A stretch of DNA of 64,000 bases, taken from Filifactor alocis ATCC 35896. Lineage in GTDB: Bacteria > Bacillota > Clostridia > Peptostreptococcales > Filifactoraceae. The stretch's first letter is position 1. Each line of letters opens with the position of its first letter. The translations under genes and the position numbers were made by a program. The stretch lies in assembly GCF_000163895.2 (NCBI RefSeq), contig NC_016630.1, forward strand, positions 1,860,001 through 1,924,000, given 5' to 3'. Below are positions 8,992 through 17,631 of the stretch, piece by piece. Under the pieces are notes generated by a model. The model worked only from the letters and a program-made list of their open reading frames with translations, did no database searches and was not told where the DNA came from.

Positions 8992-9501
8992 TCAGCTCAT
9001 TTCATAGTATCCGTCAAACACAAATTTTTCCGGATGCGTTCTCACATACTCATCCTCATATACTCCCTCATAGTCATATACAAAGCTGTCCGCATCTTCA
9101 AATAAGTCCTCTATTTTTTCATCCTGCATCCATTCTTGCAACCTGTCACAACGCATATCTCTATCGTAAGGAATTCTGCCGCCGAAACAATCCGCAATTT
9201 TTTGTAAATTTGCTGCAAGTTCATTCATCCCGAACAACTGAAAGCCGTTCAATGTATCTTCCCAAACAATACCCGTGGAATTTTCAAGAAACTGCCAATG
9301 TCCTCCGTTGTTCACTTCCAAAAAATACCATGTCGTTGCCAAAAGATATCTCTGCTCCAATGTGAACGCCTCCGCCGATTTCAAATACTCTTCATAAGAA
9401 CCGTAGATATCGACTCTCCAATACATCGGCTGTGTTATGTCCCAAGTATCATCTATGTTTTTCAAATCATCGACAGTAATTTTTTTGTAAACTTGTTCCA
9501 T
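8992..9501 (-). CDS. DUF4375 (DMP19-like) domain protein
   Basis: The start is taken as the ATG at 9501 (MEQVYKKITVDDLK); a TTG 19 codons upstream is possible but has no better ribosome site. The core LATTWYFLEVNNGGHWQFLE plus the following NSTG and LNGFQLFGM matches DUF4375, a family that includes the DNA-mimic protein DMP19. The protein is very acidic (DEKIEDLFEDADSFVYDYEG), which fits a DNA mimic or an immunity-type protein, but that role is inference only. About 169 aa, no signal peptide. Likely in an operon with the downstream DUF4026 gene. Confidence 0.75.
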   Translation of the reverse strand: MEQVYKKITVDDLKNIDDTWDITQPMYWRVDIYGSYEEYLKSAEAFTLEQRYLLATTWYFLEVNNGGHWQFLENSTGIVWEDTLNGFQLFGMNELAANLQKIADCFGGRIPYDRDMRCDRLQEWMQDEKIEDLFEDADSFVYDYEGVYEDEYVRTHPEKFVFDGYYEMS

Positions 9502-9672
9502 GTGCAATTCCAACCCCTTATCGCTTTCATCTCCTGATTTTATTCTTCCCGTATCCAAACACTTCTATTATTTCTTATTGAATATTTTACTATTATTCGA
9601 TACAAAAATAAATATGTATGAAAAGATTGATATCTGTTCCGGACAAAAATTTAAAATATAAACAATAAATTC

Positions 9673-9701
9673 TTGACATATTTTGATGATATCCGTATAA
9701 T
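9673..9701 (+). promoter_or_regulatory. Consensus promoter of the rpmH operon
   Basis: TTGACA (9673-9678), a 17-bp spacer and TATAAT (9696-9701) match the vegetative consensus exactly. It lies about 75 bp before the rpmH start codon. It is the best promoter in the window. Confidence 0.92.
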
Positions 9702-9776
9702 GATACCATAATGTAAAAATGCGGAAATTGTCTGTACTTATGATATTCTGCATAATAAAGGAAGGTGGTGGATAAA

Positions 9777-9911
9777 ATGAAGAGAACTTATCAACCTAAA
9801 AGAAGACAAAGAAAGAAAGTACATGGATTTAGAAAAAGAATGCAATCTGCAACCGGTAGAAATGTATTGAGAAGAAGAAGAGCAAAAGGCAGAAAAAGAT
9901 TATCTGCGTAA
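9777..9911 (+). CDS. rpmH: 50S ribosomal protein L34
   Basis: The 44-aa basic protein begins MKRTYQPKRRQRKKVHGFRK and ends in a string of arginine and lysine residues, exactly as L34. The ATG at 9777 follows GGAAGGTGGTG. It is the first gene of the classical origin-proximal operon rpmH-rnpA-yidD-yidC-jag. A hairpin with a T-run follows, so L34 is probably made in excess over the downstream genes. Confidence 0.97.
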   Translation: MKRTYQPKRRQRKKVHGFRKRMQSATGRNVLRRRRAKGRKRLSA

Positions 9912-9914
9912 TAG

Positions 9915-9947
9915 AAAGGCCGCGTGTTGAGATGTGGCCTTTTTTTA
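9915..9947 (+). terminator. Attenuating terminator between rpmH and rnpA
   Basis: AAAGGCCGC (9915-9923) pairs with GTGGCCTTT (9934-9942, one G-U pair) and is followed by TTTTT. Being internal to the operon, it probably allows partial readthrough. Confidence 0.8.
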
Positions 9948-9981
9948 TTAGTTTTTATTAGTATTAAACATGAGGTACTGT

Positions 9982-10308
9982 ATGATTTTTTCGAGTTTAA
10001 AAAAGAACGAAGACTTTCGAACCGTATACAACAGAGGCAAATCCTTTGCGAACAGACAGCTTGTATTCTACTATATGCCAAACAAATTGTCCGAGAACAG
10101 AGTCGGATTTTCTATTTCAAAAAAGTTTGGAAAAGCGGTGTATCGTAACAAGGCGCGCCGAAGATTGAAAGAAATCTTAAGAGCTTCCTCTTGTAAAAAA
10201 CAAGGATACGACATGATTTTTATTGTTCGTCCCGGTGCAAAAGAGGCGGACTATGCAACTCTTGAAAAATCTGTAACTCATTTATTTCAAAAAACTGAGA
10301 TGATTTAA
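9982..10308 (+). CDS. rnpA: Ribonuclease P protein component
   Basis: The ATG at 9982 is preferred because GAGGT lies 6 nt upstream; another ATG at 9970 overlaps that site. The protein (about 108 aa) has LKKNEDFRTVYNRGKSFANR near the N-terminus, then GFSISKKFGKAVYRNKARRR followed by LKEILR. The latter is the conserved RNR-type RNA-binding motif of RnpA. It binds the RNase P RNA (not in this window) for tRNA and tmRNA 5' maturation. Its stop overlaps the yidD start (TAATG). Confidence 0.95.
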   Translation: MIFSSLKKNEDFRTVYNRGKSFANRQLVFYYMPNKLSENRVGFSISKKFGKAVYRNKARRRLKEILRASSCKKQGYDMIFIVRPGAKEADYATLEKSVTHLFQKTEMI

Positions 10309-10544
10309 TGACAAAACTACTAAAAAAGATTATAATAGCATTGATTCGTTTTTACCAACTGGCTCTATCACCTCTAAAACAACCTACTTGTCAGTTTTCG
10401 CCGACTTGTTCTCAATACAGCATAGAAGCCATTGAACGTTTCGGAGTGATAAAAGGCACTTATCTTTCCGTTCGAAGAATTTTGAAATGCCATCCGTTTC
10501 ATGAGGGTGGATATGACCCCGTGCCTGAAAAATGGAAATCTTAG
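10308..10544 (+). CDS. yidD: Membrane protein insertion efficiency factor YidD
   Basis: The 78-aa product contains LIRFYQLALSPLKQPTCQFS and PTCSQYSIEAIERFG, then HPFHEGGYDPVP, which are the family signatures including the conserved cysteines. It is a small amphipathic membrane-associated protein thought to help YidC/Sec insertion. Translationally coupled to rnpA by a 1-nt overlap; yidC starts 12 nt downstream. Confidence 0.95.
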   Translation: MTKLLKKIIIALIRFYQLALSPLKQPTCQFSPTCSQYSIEAIERFGVIKGTYLSVRRILKCHPFHEGGYDPVPEKWKS

Positions 10545-10556
10545 GAGGATTATCAG

Positions 10557-11318
10557 TTGACAACACCAATTGCAAAAGTACTCGGTATGCTTTTAAAGAT
10601 GATTTATACCGTCACCCAAAACTACGGACTTGCCATCATATTTTTTACGATTATCGTAAAGCTGGCAATGTTACCGCTTACCCTATCTCAAAATAAATCA
10701 ATGATGGAGATGAACAAAATCCAACCATTGATTCAGGATATTCAAAAGAAATATCCGAAGGATAAACAAAAGCAGGCAGAACTCACAACACAGCTTTACA
10801 AAGAGCACGGTGTCAATCCGATGATGGGTTGCTTACCGTTGCTTGTACAAATGCCTATTTTATTTGCTTTATTTCGTGCATTGCGTAATCCCGTAGAATA
10901 CGTATTCGGCTCTGAAACATTATTTCAAGTTGCCGATACCAGTTTCTTGTGGCTCAAGAATTTGAGCAGTCCCGACATTATTACCATCGGCGGTTTTGCG
11001 TTTCCTTTCATTTTTCCGATTGTTGCCGCAGCAGCAACTTTTATTGACACCAAGATGACAATGTTAAAAAATGACAAGAAAAAGGAAAAACAAAAAGACG
11101 GAAAACAAAATCAACCGGAAAATCCGGGAGAAAGCATGCAAAAAACAATGTTATATATGATGCCATTGATGATTTTTTGGTGGGGACGTTCTTTCCCTGC
11201 AGGTCTTTCTATCTACTGGGCAGTATCAACACTGTTTTCTATCGCACAACGCAAAATTGTAGAGCGTATCAGTCTGTCAAAAGAAAAGGGTACTCAAGCT
11301 ATCGAAAGGAGAAAATAA
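10557..11318 (+). CDS. yidC: Membrane protein insertase YidC/SpoIIIJ/OxaA
   Basis: The TTG at 10557 follows AGGAGG and is the chosen start. The 253-aa protein lacks a large periplasmic domain and a lipobox, as in short Gram-positive forms. Motifs include YGLAIIFFTIIVKLAMLPLT, GVNPMMGCLPLLVQMPILFA (the conserved cytoplasmic-loop/TM region), and MMPLMIFWWGRSFPAGLSIY in the C-terminal spans. A lysine-rich cytoplasmic segment lies at residues ~175-200 and the tail is basic. It inserts and folds membrane proteins with or without SecYEG. The jag start lies 3 nt beyond its stop. Confidence 0.95.
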   Translation: MTTPIAKVLGMLLKMIYTVTQNYGLAIIFFTIIVKLAMLPLTLSQNKSMMEMNKIQPLIQDIQKKYPKDKQKQAELTTQLYKEHGVNPMMGCLPLLVQMPILFALFRALRNPVEYVFGSETLFQVADTSFLWLKNLSSPDIITIGGFAFPFIFPIVAAAATFIDTKMTMLKNDKKKEKQKDGKQNQPENPGESMQKTMLYMMPLMIFWWGRSFPAGLSIYWAVSTLFSIAQRKIVERISLSKEKGTQAIERRK

Positions 11319-11320
11319 GT

Positions 11321-11989
11321 ATGAGAACAATTGACGTACTTGCAAAAACGAAAGAAGAAGCAATTGCGAAAGCAATGGCGGAATTGAATGTTCCGATGGA
11401 ACGCCTCGAAGTTGAAGTAATCGAAGAAGCAACCAAAGGCTTTTTGGGATTGATAGGAAAAAAAGAATGCCATATCCGTGTGACGGAGTTAGATGATACT
11501 CGTGCAGAAGAATTTGCAACAGAATTTTTGAACGGACTGTTCGAAGTGACTAATACCGATTGTTCCTTTACTTGCGAAAAAGATGAAGATGGCATTTTGC
11601 ATATCAATGTGGAAGGAGAAGAATCTTCCCTATTCATCGGTCGTCGCGGTGACACATTGGACGCATTGCAAATGTTGACTACTTTGGTGGTAAACAGACA
11701 ATTGGAAGACTACCAAAAAATTATGATTGACATTGAAGATTATCGTGAAAAGAGAGAAGAATCGCTCACAAACTATGTAAAGAAAATGGCTCGACAAGTT
11801 GCAAAATACAAACGCAGTGTAAAATTGGATCCGATGAATCCTTACGATAGAAGAATCGCACATTCCGTATTGCAAGGCGATCCGTATGTAACGACCTACA
11901 GTGAAGGAAAAGACCCTTATCGCAGAGTTGTTATCTCACTGAAGAAAGAAAAAAGAGTTCCTCAAATTGCCGAAGATCCGGAAGAATAA
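11321..11989 (+). CDS. jag: RNA-binding protein Jag / KhpB
   Basis: The ATG at 11321 has AAAGGAG at the end of yidC as its ribosome site. The 222-aa protein has an N-terminal Jag_N domain (MRTIDVLAKTKEEAIAKAMA, residues 1-50). A KH-like domain with the loop SLFIGRRGDTLDALQMLTTL (residues ~105-125) comes next. The C-terminal R3H domain (PMNPYDRRIAHSVLQ, residues ~165-215) completes it. In Firmicutes KhpB partners KhpA to bind RNAs and affects cell division and elongation. Last gene of the rpmH operon, followed by a terminator. Confidence 0.95.
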   Translation: MRTIDVLAKTKEEAIAKAMAELNVPMERLEVEVIEEATKGFLGLIGKKECHIRVTELDDTRAEEFATEFLNGLFEVTNTDCSFTCEKDEDGILHINVEGEESSLFIGRRGDTLDALQMLTTLVVNRQLEDYQKIMIDIEDYREKREESLTNYVKKMARQVAKYKRSVKLDPMNPYDRRIAHSVLQGDPYVTTYSEGKDPYRRVVISLKKEKRVPQIAEDPEE

Positions 11990-12000
11990 AAACAACATCC

Positions 12001-12038
12001 AAGGTTATTGTCCGCTAAAGGGCAATAACCTTTTTTAT
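12001..12038 (+). terminator. Terminator of the rpmH-jag operon
   Basis: AAGGTTATTGTCC pairs with GGGCAATAACCTT (one G-U pair) across a 5-nt loop, followed by TTTTTT. It lies 12 nt after the jag stop. Confidence 0.9.
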
Positions 12039-12127
12039 ACTTATTCGGTCACAAATTTTTGAAGTTGTTATTGTTTCGTACAATATCATTCCAAAAAACA
12101 CCTCTCTGTCGAATCCTTATTCCTATT

Positions 12128-12155
12128 TTGCAAAAAGAGTATTCTATGGTAAGAT
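12128..12155 (+). promoter_or_regulatory. Candidate promoter of ogt-mnmE
   Basis: TTGCAA (12128-12133) and TAAGAT (12150-12155) with a 16-bp spacer, about 50 bp before the ogt start. Confidence 0.5.
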
Positions 12156-12206
12156 GAAAACAAATCTTTTGGAACATATTTTTAGACATGATAAAAAGGA
12201 GAATCC

Positions 12207-12701
12207 ATGAAGTATTATCAGATTTACACATTTGATATCATCGGTACAATCACAGCAATTGCAACAGAAGACTACATTACACATCTTTCTTTCGCAGATC
12301 GTTCCTCTTTCTTCCATCCTTCTTCCGAGAAATTGGAACAAAGAGAAACCGCTCTGTTGAAACAACTGAACCGGCAACTTTGGGAATATGTCCGCAAAGA
12401 AAGAACCGTCTTTACCGTTCCGTTTTCTGCAAAAGGCACTCCGTTTCAAGAAAAAGTATGGCATCAGCTTTGCCAAATTCCATACGGATGCACCGAAACA
12501 TACAAAGAAATTGCCGTTGCTATCGGAAATCAGCAAGCATCTCGCGCAGTCGGAATGGCGAACAATAAGAATCCCATCAGCATCCTGATTCCATGTCACA
12601 GAGTCATCGGCAGCAATGGAAGTCCTGTAGGATATGCCGGAGGATTGGATAAAAAAATACAATTATTATATTTGGAAGGGAATAACTATGTTTATAGATG
12701 A
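12207..12701 (+). CDS. ogt: Methylated-DNA--protein-cysteine methyltransferase
   Basis: The 164-aa product has the active-site motif ILIPCHRVIG (residues ~128-137) and the helix-turn-helix region FQEKVWHQLCQIPYGCTETY, followed by GYAGGLDKK. It transfers alkyl groups from O6-alkylguanine to its own cysteine, a single-use repair reaction. The ATG at 12207 follows AAAGGAG. Its end overlaps the mnmE start by 14 nt, so the two genes are translationally coupled, an unusual but not unique pairing. Confidence 0.95.
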   Translation: MKYYQIYTFDIIGTITAIATEDYITHLSFADRSSFFHPSSEKLEQRETALLKQLNRQLWEYVRKERTVFTVPFSAKGTPFQEKVWHQLCQIPYGCTETYKEIAVAIGNQQASRAVGMANNKNPISILIPCHRVIGSNGSPVGYAGGLDKKIQLLYLEGNNYVYR

Positions 12702-14061
12702 TACAATCGCAGCAATTGCTACCGCAACAGGCGAAGGCGGAATCGGAATCATCCGAATCAGCGGTATGCACTCCTTGGAAATTGCAAAAAAAGTCTTTCG
12801 CTCTATCTCAAACAAACAGCCGGAAGAGTATCCGCGCACACTGTGTTACGGTCACATTGTCAAAGACAACACCGTTCTTGATGAAGTGCTGACAGTCTAT
12901 ATGCCGGCTCCTCACACCTACACCAAAGAAGACATTGTTGAAATTCAATGTCACGGCGGAATGATTGCAACCAAAATGATTTTGGAATGGGTACTGGAAA
13001 ACGGCGCAAGAATGGCGGAACACGGGGAATTTACCAAAAGAGCCTTCTTAAACGGTAGAATTGACTTGTCACAGGCAGAAGCAATCAAAGACATCATTTC
13101 CGCACAGACGGCAAAAAGCTTTCTTGTTGCCCAAAACCAGTTGCAAGGCAGCATTTCCAACAAAATAAAATCCATTCGAAACAAAGTGACGGAAGATGTT
13201 GCAAAAATTACCGTTGCTGTTGATTTTCCGGAAGAAGATACCCCGGAAGTCACCTATGAAGAATTAAAAGAGAGTATGCTTCTTTGCCAAACGGAAATGA
13301 AACAACTTCTTGAAACCTTTGAAACAGGACGATTGCTGAAAGAAGGGCTGAAAACCGCCATCATCGGAAAACCGAATGTCGGCAAATCTTCCCTTCTGAA
13401 TGAAATTTTGCAAGAACAGCGTGCCATTGTGACCGATATCGAAGGAACCACACGCGATGTCATTGAAGAAATGATTACCATTGACGGCGTCCCTCTTCGC
13501 ATCATCGACACTGCCGGTATCCGCGATACAGAAGACATTGTAGAACAAATCGGCGTAAGTCGTTCCAAAGAAATCATGCAACAAGCTGATTTAGTTCTTG
13601 TGCTTCTCGATTTAAGTCGTCCTCTCACGGAAGAAGACCATATTATTTTAGAACAGAGCAAAGAGAAAAAAAGAATTCTTCTGCTTAACAAAACAGATTT
13701 GCCTTCCGTTTGGAATCCGAACGAAGAGCCGTCCATTGCAGGAGAGATGGTCATTCAGACCTCCATGTCACAAAAAATCGGAATCGAGACCTTGAAAGAA
13801 CAAATCAAAGAACTGGTATTTCAAGGACAAGTCATTATCTCAAACGATGGAATGTTAAACAATGTCCGTCACAAAAACTCATTAATTCATGCCATCAAGA
13901 GCAGTGAAGATGCCCTCGACTCCATCGAACAGGCACTTCCTCTTGATATCTTGGAAACAGATTTCAAAAACTGTTGGACCTATCTTGGAGAAATCACAGG
14001 AGAAACCGTATCAGAAGAGTTGTTGGACACCATCTTCAAAAACTTCTGTATCGGAAAATAA
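12688..14061 (+). CDS. mnmE: tRNA-5-carboxymethylaminomethyl-2-thiouridine GTPase MnmE
   Basis: The ATG at 12688 follows GGAAGGG. The 457-aa protein begins MFIDDTIAAIATATGEGGIG. It has the N-terminal formyl-THF-binding domain and a helical domain interrupted by a GTPase domain. GTPase motifs are IIGKPNVGKSSLLNEIL (P-loop, residue ~222), DIEGTTRDV, DTAGIRDTED and LLNKTDL. It ends in FCIGK, the conserved C-terminal cysteine motif needed for tRNA wobble-uridine modification. It works with MnmG, encoded at 59 kb in this window rather than next door as is common. Confidence 0.97.
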   Translation: MFIDDTIAAIATATGEGGIGIIRISGMHSLEIAKKVFRSISNKQPEEYPRTLCYGHIVKDNTVLDEVLTVYMPAPHTYTKEDIVEIQCHGGMIATKMILEWVLENGARMAEHGEFTKRAFLNGRIDLSQAEAIKDIISAQTAKSFLVAQNQLQGSISNKIKSIRNKVTEDVAKITVAVDFPEEDTPEVTYEELKESMLLCQTEMKQLLETFETGRLLKEGLKTAIIGKPNVGKSSLLNEILQEQRAIVTDIEGTTRDVIEEMITIDGVPLRIIDTAGIRDTEDIVEQIGVSRSKEIMQQADLVLVLLDLSRPLTEEDHIILEQSKEKKRILLLNKTDLPSVWNPNEEPSIAGEMVIQTSMSQKIGIETLKEQIKELVFQGQVIISNDGMLNNVRHKNSLIHAIKSSEDALDSIEQALPLDILETDFKNCWTYLGEITGETVSEELLDTIFKNFCIGK

Positions 14062-14090
14062 AACCATACTATAAATGAAGGAGATTATCT

Positions 14091-14981
14091 ATGAAAGAAA
14101 TGTTTGAAATTCTGACAGACTCCACCTTTGACCTTATGCCGAAACAAGTTGATGAATTGAATATATCCGTTGTTCCGATGAGCTTTCAAATGGAAGGTGT
14201 CAACTACCTGCATTACCATGATTTTCGACAAATGTCATTAGATGAATTCTATACCAAATTGAAGAAGAACAACTCAGTCAGCACAAGTCAAACAACCCCA
14301 CATCAATTCTATGAACAATTCCTTCCTTTTGCAAAAGAAGGAAAAAATTTCTTATATATCAGCTTTTCAAGTGGATTGAGTGGAACTTATGATTCGTCCA
14401 TCCTTGCATTGGATCAACTTCGCACGGAATTTCCGAATGTAACAATGCACGCAGTAGATTCTCTCAGTGCATCCGGTGGGGAAGGACTTGTCGTTTACCT
14501 TGCTTGCAAAATGAGAAAGAACGGAGCAACCTTGGAAGAAACAAAACGATGGGTAGAACAAAAAGCATCCAAACACATCGTTCACTGGGTCAGTATCGAC
14601 AATCTGACACAGTTGTCACGGGGAGGTCGAATCAATCCCGTTCTTGCTTCTGTCGGCAATCTTCTCCATGTCAAACCTCTCCTCTGTGTAACAGAAAAAG
14701 GAACCTTGGATTTGAAAGAAAAATGCAGAGGTAACAAAGCCAAATACAAAAATGCTGTCGACACCCTCACTCAAAAATGGCTTCCTAACGAACATAGTGA
14801 AATCATTATCTTTCATGCGAATGCGAAAGAAGACGCATTGAAACTCAAAACACTTTTGGAAGAACAAGAGATTGTAAAACAGTACCAACCACATATCATG
14901 CTCTCCCAAATAGGACCGGTCATTGCATCACACACCGGACAAGGTGCTGTATGTATGGCATTCTACGGAACCGAAAGATAG
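14091..14981 (+). CDS. DegV family fatty-acid-binding protein
   Basis: The 296-aa protein starts EILTDSTFDLMPKQVDELNI, with SFSSGLSGTYDSS at residues ~95-107 and HWVSIDNLTQLSRGGRINPV in the middle. The C-terminus is typical of the family (IGPVIASHTGQGAVCMAFYG). DegV/FakB proteins bind a fatty acid and present it to the FakA kinase, which is not in this window. The gene starts 29 nt after mnmE with GAAGGAGA upstream, so it is probably co-transcribed with ogt-mnmE. Confidence 0.92.
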   Translation: MKEMFEILTDSTFDLMPKQVDELNISVVPMSFQMEGVNYLHYHDFRQMSLDEFYTKLKKNNSVSTSQTTPHQFYEQFLPFAKEGKNFLYISFSSGLSGTYDSSILALDQLRTEFPNVTMHAVDSLSASGGEGLVVYLACKMRKNGATLEETKRWVEQKASKHIVHWVSIDNLTQLSRGGRINPVLASVGNLLHVKPLLCVTEKGTLDLKEKCRGNKAKYKNAVDTLTQKWLPNEHSEIIIFHANAKEDALKLKTLLEEQEIVKQYQPHIMLSQIGPVIASHTGQGAVCMAFYGTER

Positions 14982-14996
14982 GATACGACATAGGAT

Positions 14997-15042
14997 AGCA
15001 ATTCCAATCATTTGCATCAAAGTGATTGGAATTGCTGTTTTT
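14997..15042 (+). terminator. Terminator after degV
   Basis: AGCAATTCCAATCA (14997-15010) pairs perfectly with TGATTGGAATTGCT (15023-15036), followed by GTTTTT. Confidence 0.88.
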
Positions 15043-15165
15043 ATAAAAAACAACACTCTTACAAGCGTCCACTCCATCTTCTCCCATTTCTATCCTCTGT
15101 TCCAGTTTCATTTTTGAAATATTCATCGTATCCGGACATATCAGAAGAGTCATTCCAACGCAAAA

Positions 15166-15194
15166 TTGATATATTTTTTATTCTGTGCTATGAT
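15166..15194 (+). promoter_or_regulatory. Promoter of the MATE gene
   Basis: TTGATA (15166-15171) and TATGAT (15189-15194), 17-bp spacer, about 100 bp before the MATE start. Confidence 0.6.
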
Positions 15195-15299
15195 GAACAA
15201 TATGGTAAGAGATTATCAATCAAAAGTTCTGTAGTAAGAGGTAATCTCCTCTTACAAAAGAGCCTTTCTACATAGAACAAGCGGAATGGAGGTTTTACT

Positions 15300-16637
15300 A
15301 TCAGCGCGCAAAAAAAATTGTTTTTACGATATGTCATTCCATCTATTGCAGCGATGTGGGTTTTTTCAATCTACACCATGGTAGACGGGTTTTTCGTTGC
15401 AAAATTTGTCGGAGAACAAACTCTCTCCGCTATCAATGTCGTTCTTCCGTTCATCAACGGAATTTTTTCAATCGCGATTTTATTTTCTACCGGAACAGCT
15501 ACTTTGGTGGGAATTTCACTTGGAGAAAACAATCACAAAAAAGCAAACGCACTCTTTACGTTCACCACGGTTGTAGAATTACTGTTCTCCATCTTGTTAT
15601 ATGTTGTATGTCGATTGAATATCATACACCTTGCAAGTTTCTTAGGTGCCACACCGTCTATTGTCAGTGATGTTACCACCTATCTGAAAATCATTCTGTT
15701 ATTTAACAGCTTCTTTATTATTTCTTACAATTTGGAAGTGCTTGTGAAAACTGACGGATTCCCTGCACTTGCAACAATCGGAGTGTTGCTGAGTGCATTC
15801 ACCAACATCTTCTTGGACTATCTTTTTGTCGGAGTATTTCACTGGGGCATTTCAGGAGCTGCTTGGGCAACCGGTATCGCTCAAGTATTTTCCACAGCGT
15901 TATTTATGACTCACTTTCTTTCAAAACGCTCTGTGTTAAAATTTCGTAGCTTTGAATGGGATTTTAAGATTTATGCCAAAATTTTATTTATCGGATTCGG
16001 AAGCTTTATCTCGGAAATTTCTACCGGTGTCATCATTTTCTTATATAACAATCATATTGTAAAAGTGATTGGAGAAACAGGCTTGATTTCATACACCGTA
16101 CTCTCGTATATCAATCTGTTTGTCAGTATGTCCATGATTGGTCTCACACAGGGAATGCAACCGCTCGTAAGTTATTACTACGGCAAAAAAGATCCGGACT
16201 CCTACCATAAATTTCTCAAATTTTCTTTCATCGGAATTTTAGGATTATCCGCGACCTTCTATGTCATCACTCTATTATTCCGTCAACAGCTGACCGGCAT
16301 CTTCATTCGTGCGGAGCATGCAGAGTTGTTCGCATATACACAAAGAGCGCTGTTCTACTTTGCACCGTCCTTCTTATTGATTGGATTTAATTTATTGATT
16401 TCCGGATATTTTGCATCCATCGGATACGCAAAACACTCCCTTATCATTGCCATTGCAAGAGGGTTCCTCTTTATTTGGATAGCACTTTCGGTAGCAACCT
16501 ATTTACAAAAAGATACCTTGTTGTGGTTATCTTCGTTCTTCTCAGAACTCATCACACTACTGGTATCCATCTTACTGATACTATCCATCATGAAAAAGAA
16601 AAACCTCTCTTCTATAAACGAAGAGCAGACATCTTAA
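15300..16637 (+). CDS. MATE family multidrug/Na+ antiporter, apparent ATC start
   Basis: The product has about 12 membrane spans and MATE signatures such as YTMVDGFFVAKFVGEQTLSA and GVFHWGISGAAWATGIAQVF. It should export cationic compounds using a sodium or proton gradient. The ribosome site GGAGG (15289-15293) is positioned for an ATC codon at 15300, giving xSAQKKLFLRYVIPSIAAMW; relatives begin with a similar MxxxKKLFLKYV stretch. The only standard in-frame start is a TTG at 15318, 24 nt from the ribosome site and six codons inside the conserved N-terminus. Either the gene uses AUC or a base changed here. MATE membership is certain; the substrate is unknown. Confidence 0.9.
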   Translation: MSAQKKLFLRYVIPSIAAMWVFSIYTMVDGFFVAKFVGEQTLSAINVVLPFINGIFSIAILFSTGTATLVGISLGENNHKKANALFTFTTVVELLFSILLYVVCRLNIIHLASFLGATPSIVSDVTTYLKIILLFNSFFIISYNLEVLVKTDGFPALATIGVLLSAFTNIFLDYLFVGVFHWGISGAAWATGIAQVFSTALFMTHFLSKRSVLKFRSFEWDFKIYAKILFIGFGSFISEISTGVIIFLYNNHIVKVIGETGLISYTVLSYINLFVSMSMIGLTQGMQPLVSYYYGKKDPDSYHKFLKFSFIGILGLSATFYVITLLFRQQLTGIFIRAEHAELFAYTQRALFYFAPSFLLIGFNLLISGYFASIGYAKHSLIIAIARGFLFIWIALSVATYLQKDTLLWLSSFFSELITLLVSILLILSIMKKKNLSSINEEQTS

Positions 16638-16823
16638 CATTTTGAAAGAAATGCTCTGTTTCACCTTCTCATCATGAAAGTAAGTGAAATAGAGTAGTGG
16701 AGTAAACCATGAATCGTAACTTAACATGATAACAAAGGTCAGGTAAGTATCCGTACTCAGAGTATAGCGGACCATAAAATAAGTGAAACAAATCATAGTA
16801 TCACATATTTTCATACTATAAAA

Positions 16824-16853
16824 AATAGCATTAGGATGATTCCTAATGCTATT
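16824..16853. terminator. Bidirectional terminator between MATE and ECF genes
   Basis: AATAGCATTAGGA (16824-16836) and TCCTAATGCTATT (16841-16853) form a perfect 13-bp stem with a 4-nt loop. It has A/T-rich flanks on both sides and serves two convergent genes. Confidence 0.75.
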
Positions 16854-16894
16854 TCTATCTAAACTTCATTTCTATCAAATTTATGTTCTATCCA

Positions 16895-17485
16895 TTAAGC
16901 TCTTTTTGTTTTCAAAACCGCTTTACAGATTCCTACCGTAATAACTACCGACAGAATTGCTTCGGGGATTCCGTTATGAATCGCAACTCCCGTAAACAAT
17001 GTTGCCACAGCTGATGTGCTCATATCAAGTTTTTCAGCCAATTTCCCGCTATATAACAAATATCCCAAGCCCAATACTCCGACCGTATTTGTCAATGTTC
17101 CCAAGAATGCCGCAACAGACATTGCAACAGAATCATTTTTCACACGAGTTGAAATCGCACGGTACACAAAGTATGTGACCAAACCGATTAACATTCTCGG
17201 CAAAATGGAAATCAACGGATTCCAAAAAATAAATGATGTCGGCAAAGGTACCAGAAACGCTCTTACCATAGATACGATTCCGAACAACAATCCTACCATC
17301 ATCCCAATCATAGGTCCTTCCAAAATCGCTCCGACAATAACAGGAATGTGCATTGTGGTAACCGAAATTGCACCTACTGTGATAAAACCTAATGGCGTAA
17401 AGCCCAATACTGCTGAAATTGCCCCAAGCATCCCGACTACTGTCAGTTGGCGAGTGGACATTCCTTTTTTTGATACTTCTTGCAT
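16895..17485 (-). CDS. ECF transporter S component (substrate unassigned)
   Basis: The start at 17485 (MQEVSKKGMSTRQLT) is chosen because GAAAGGAG precedes it. The 196-aa protein has about six membrane segments and the ECF S-component signature region GAISVTTMHIPVIVGAILEG. The segments SMVRAFLVPLPTSFIFWNPL and ILPRMLIGLVTYF also fit the group PF12822, which includes pantothenate carriers. It would bind a vitamin or related compound and dock on a shared EcfAA'T module encoded elsewhere. A promoter lies upstream; no riboswitch is recognisable, so the substrate stays open. Confidence 0.88.
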   Translation of the reverse strand: MQEVSKKGMSTRQLTVVGMLGAISAVLGFTPLGFITVGAISVTTMHIPVIVGAILEGPMIGMMVGLLFGIVSMVRAFLVPLPTSFIFWNPLISILPRMLIGLVTYFVYRAISTRVKNDSVAMSVAAFLGTLTNTVGVLGLGYLLYSGKLAEKLDMSTSAVATLFTGVAIHNGIPEAILSVVITVGICKAVLKTKRA

Positions 17486-17555
17486 CGTTTTTTCTCCTTT
17501 CGTTCCAGTTCTTAACCAAGATACCGGACTATTCAGTTTTTTATTACCGAAAAGT

Positions 17556-17584
17556 ATTATACGCCTCTCTTGTTGAAAAATCAA
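17556..17584 (-). promoter_or_regulatory. Promoter of the ECF S-component gene
   Basis: On the minus strand TTGATT (17579-17584) and TATAAT (17556-17561) are separated by 17 bp. The -35 region lies in a 13-bp direct repeat (AAAAATCAATCCT at 17576-17588 and again at 17619-17631), a possible regulator site. Confidence 0.7.
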
Positions 17585-17631
17585 TCCTTTCTATCTCAAA
17601 ATGTTATATTTCTATTTCAAAAATCAATCCT

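Noticed and set aside
16581..16814. 77-codon minus-strand frame between MATE and ECF genes
   Set aside because: Overlaps the MATE C-terminus, has no ribosome site and an unusual Tyr/Phe/Met-rich composition.
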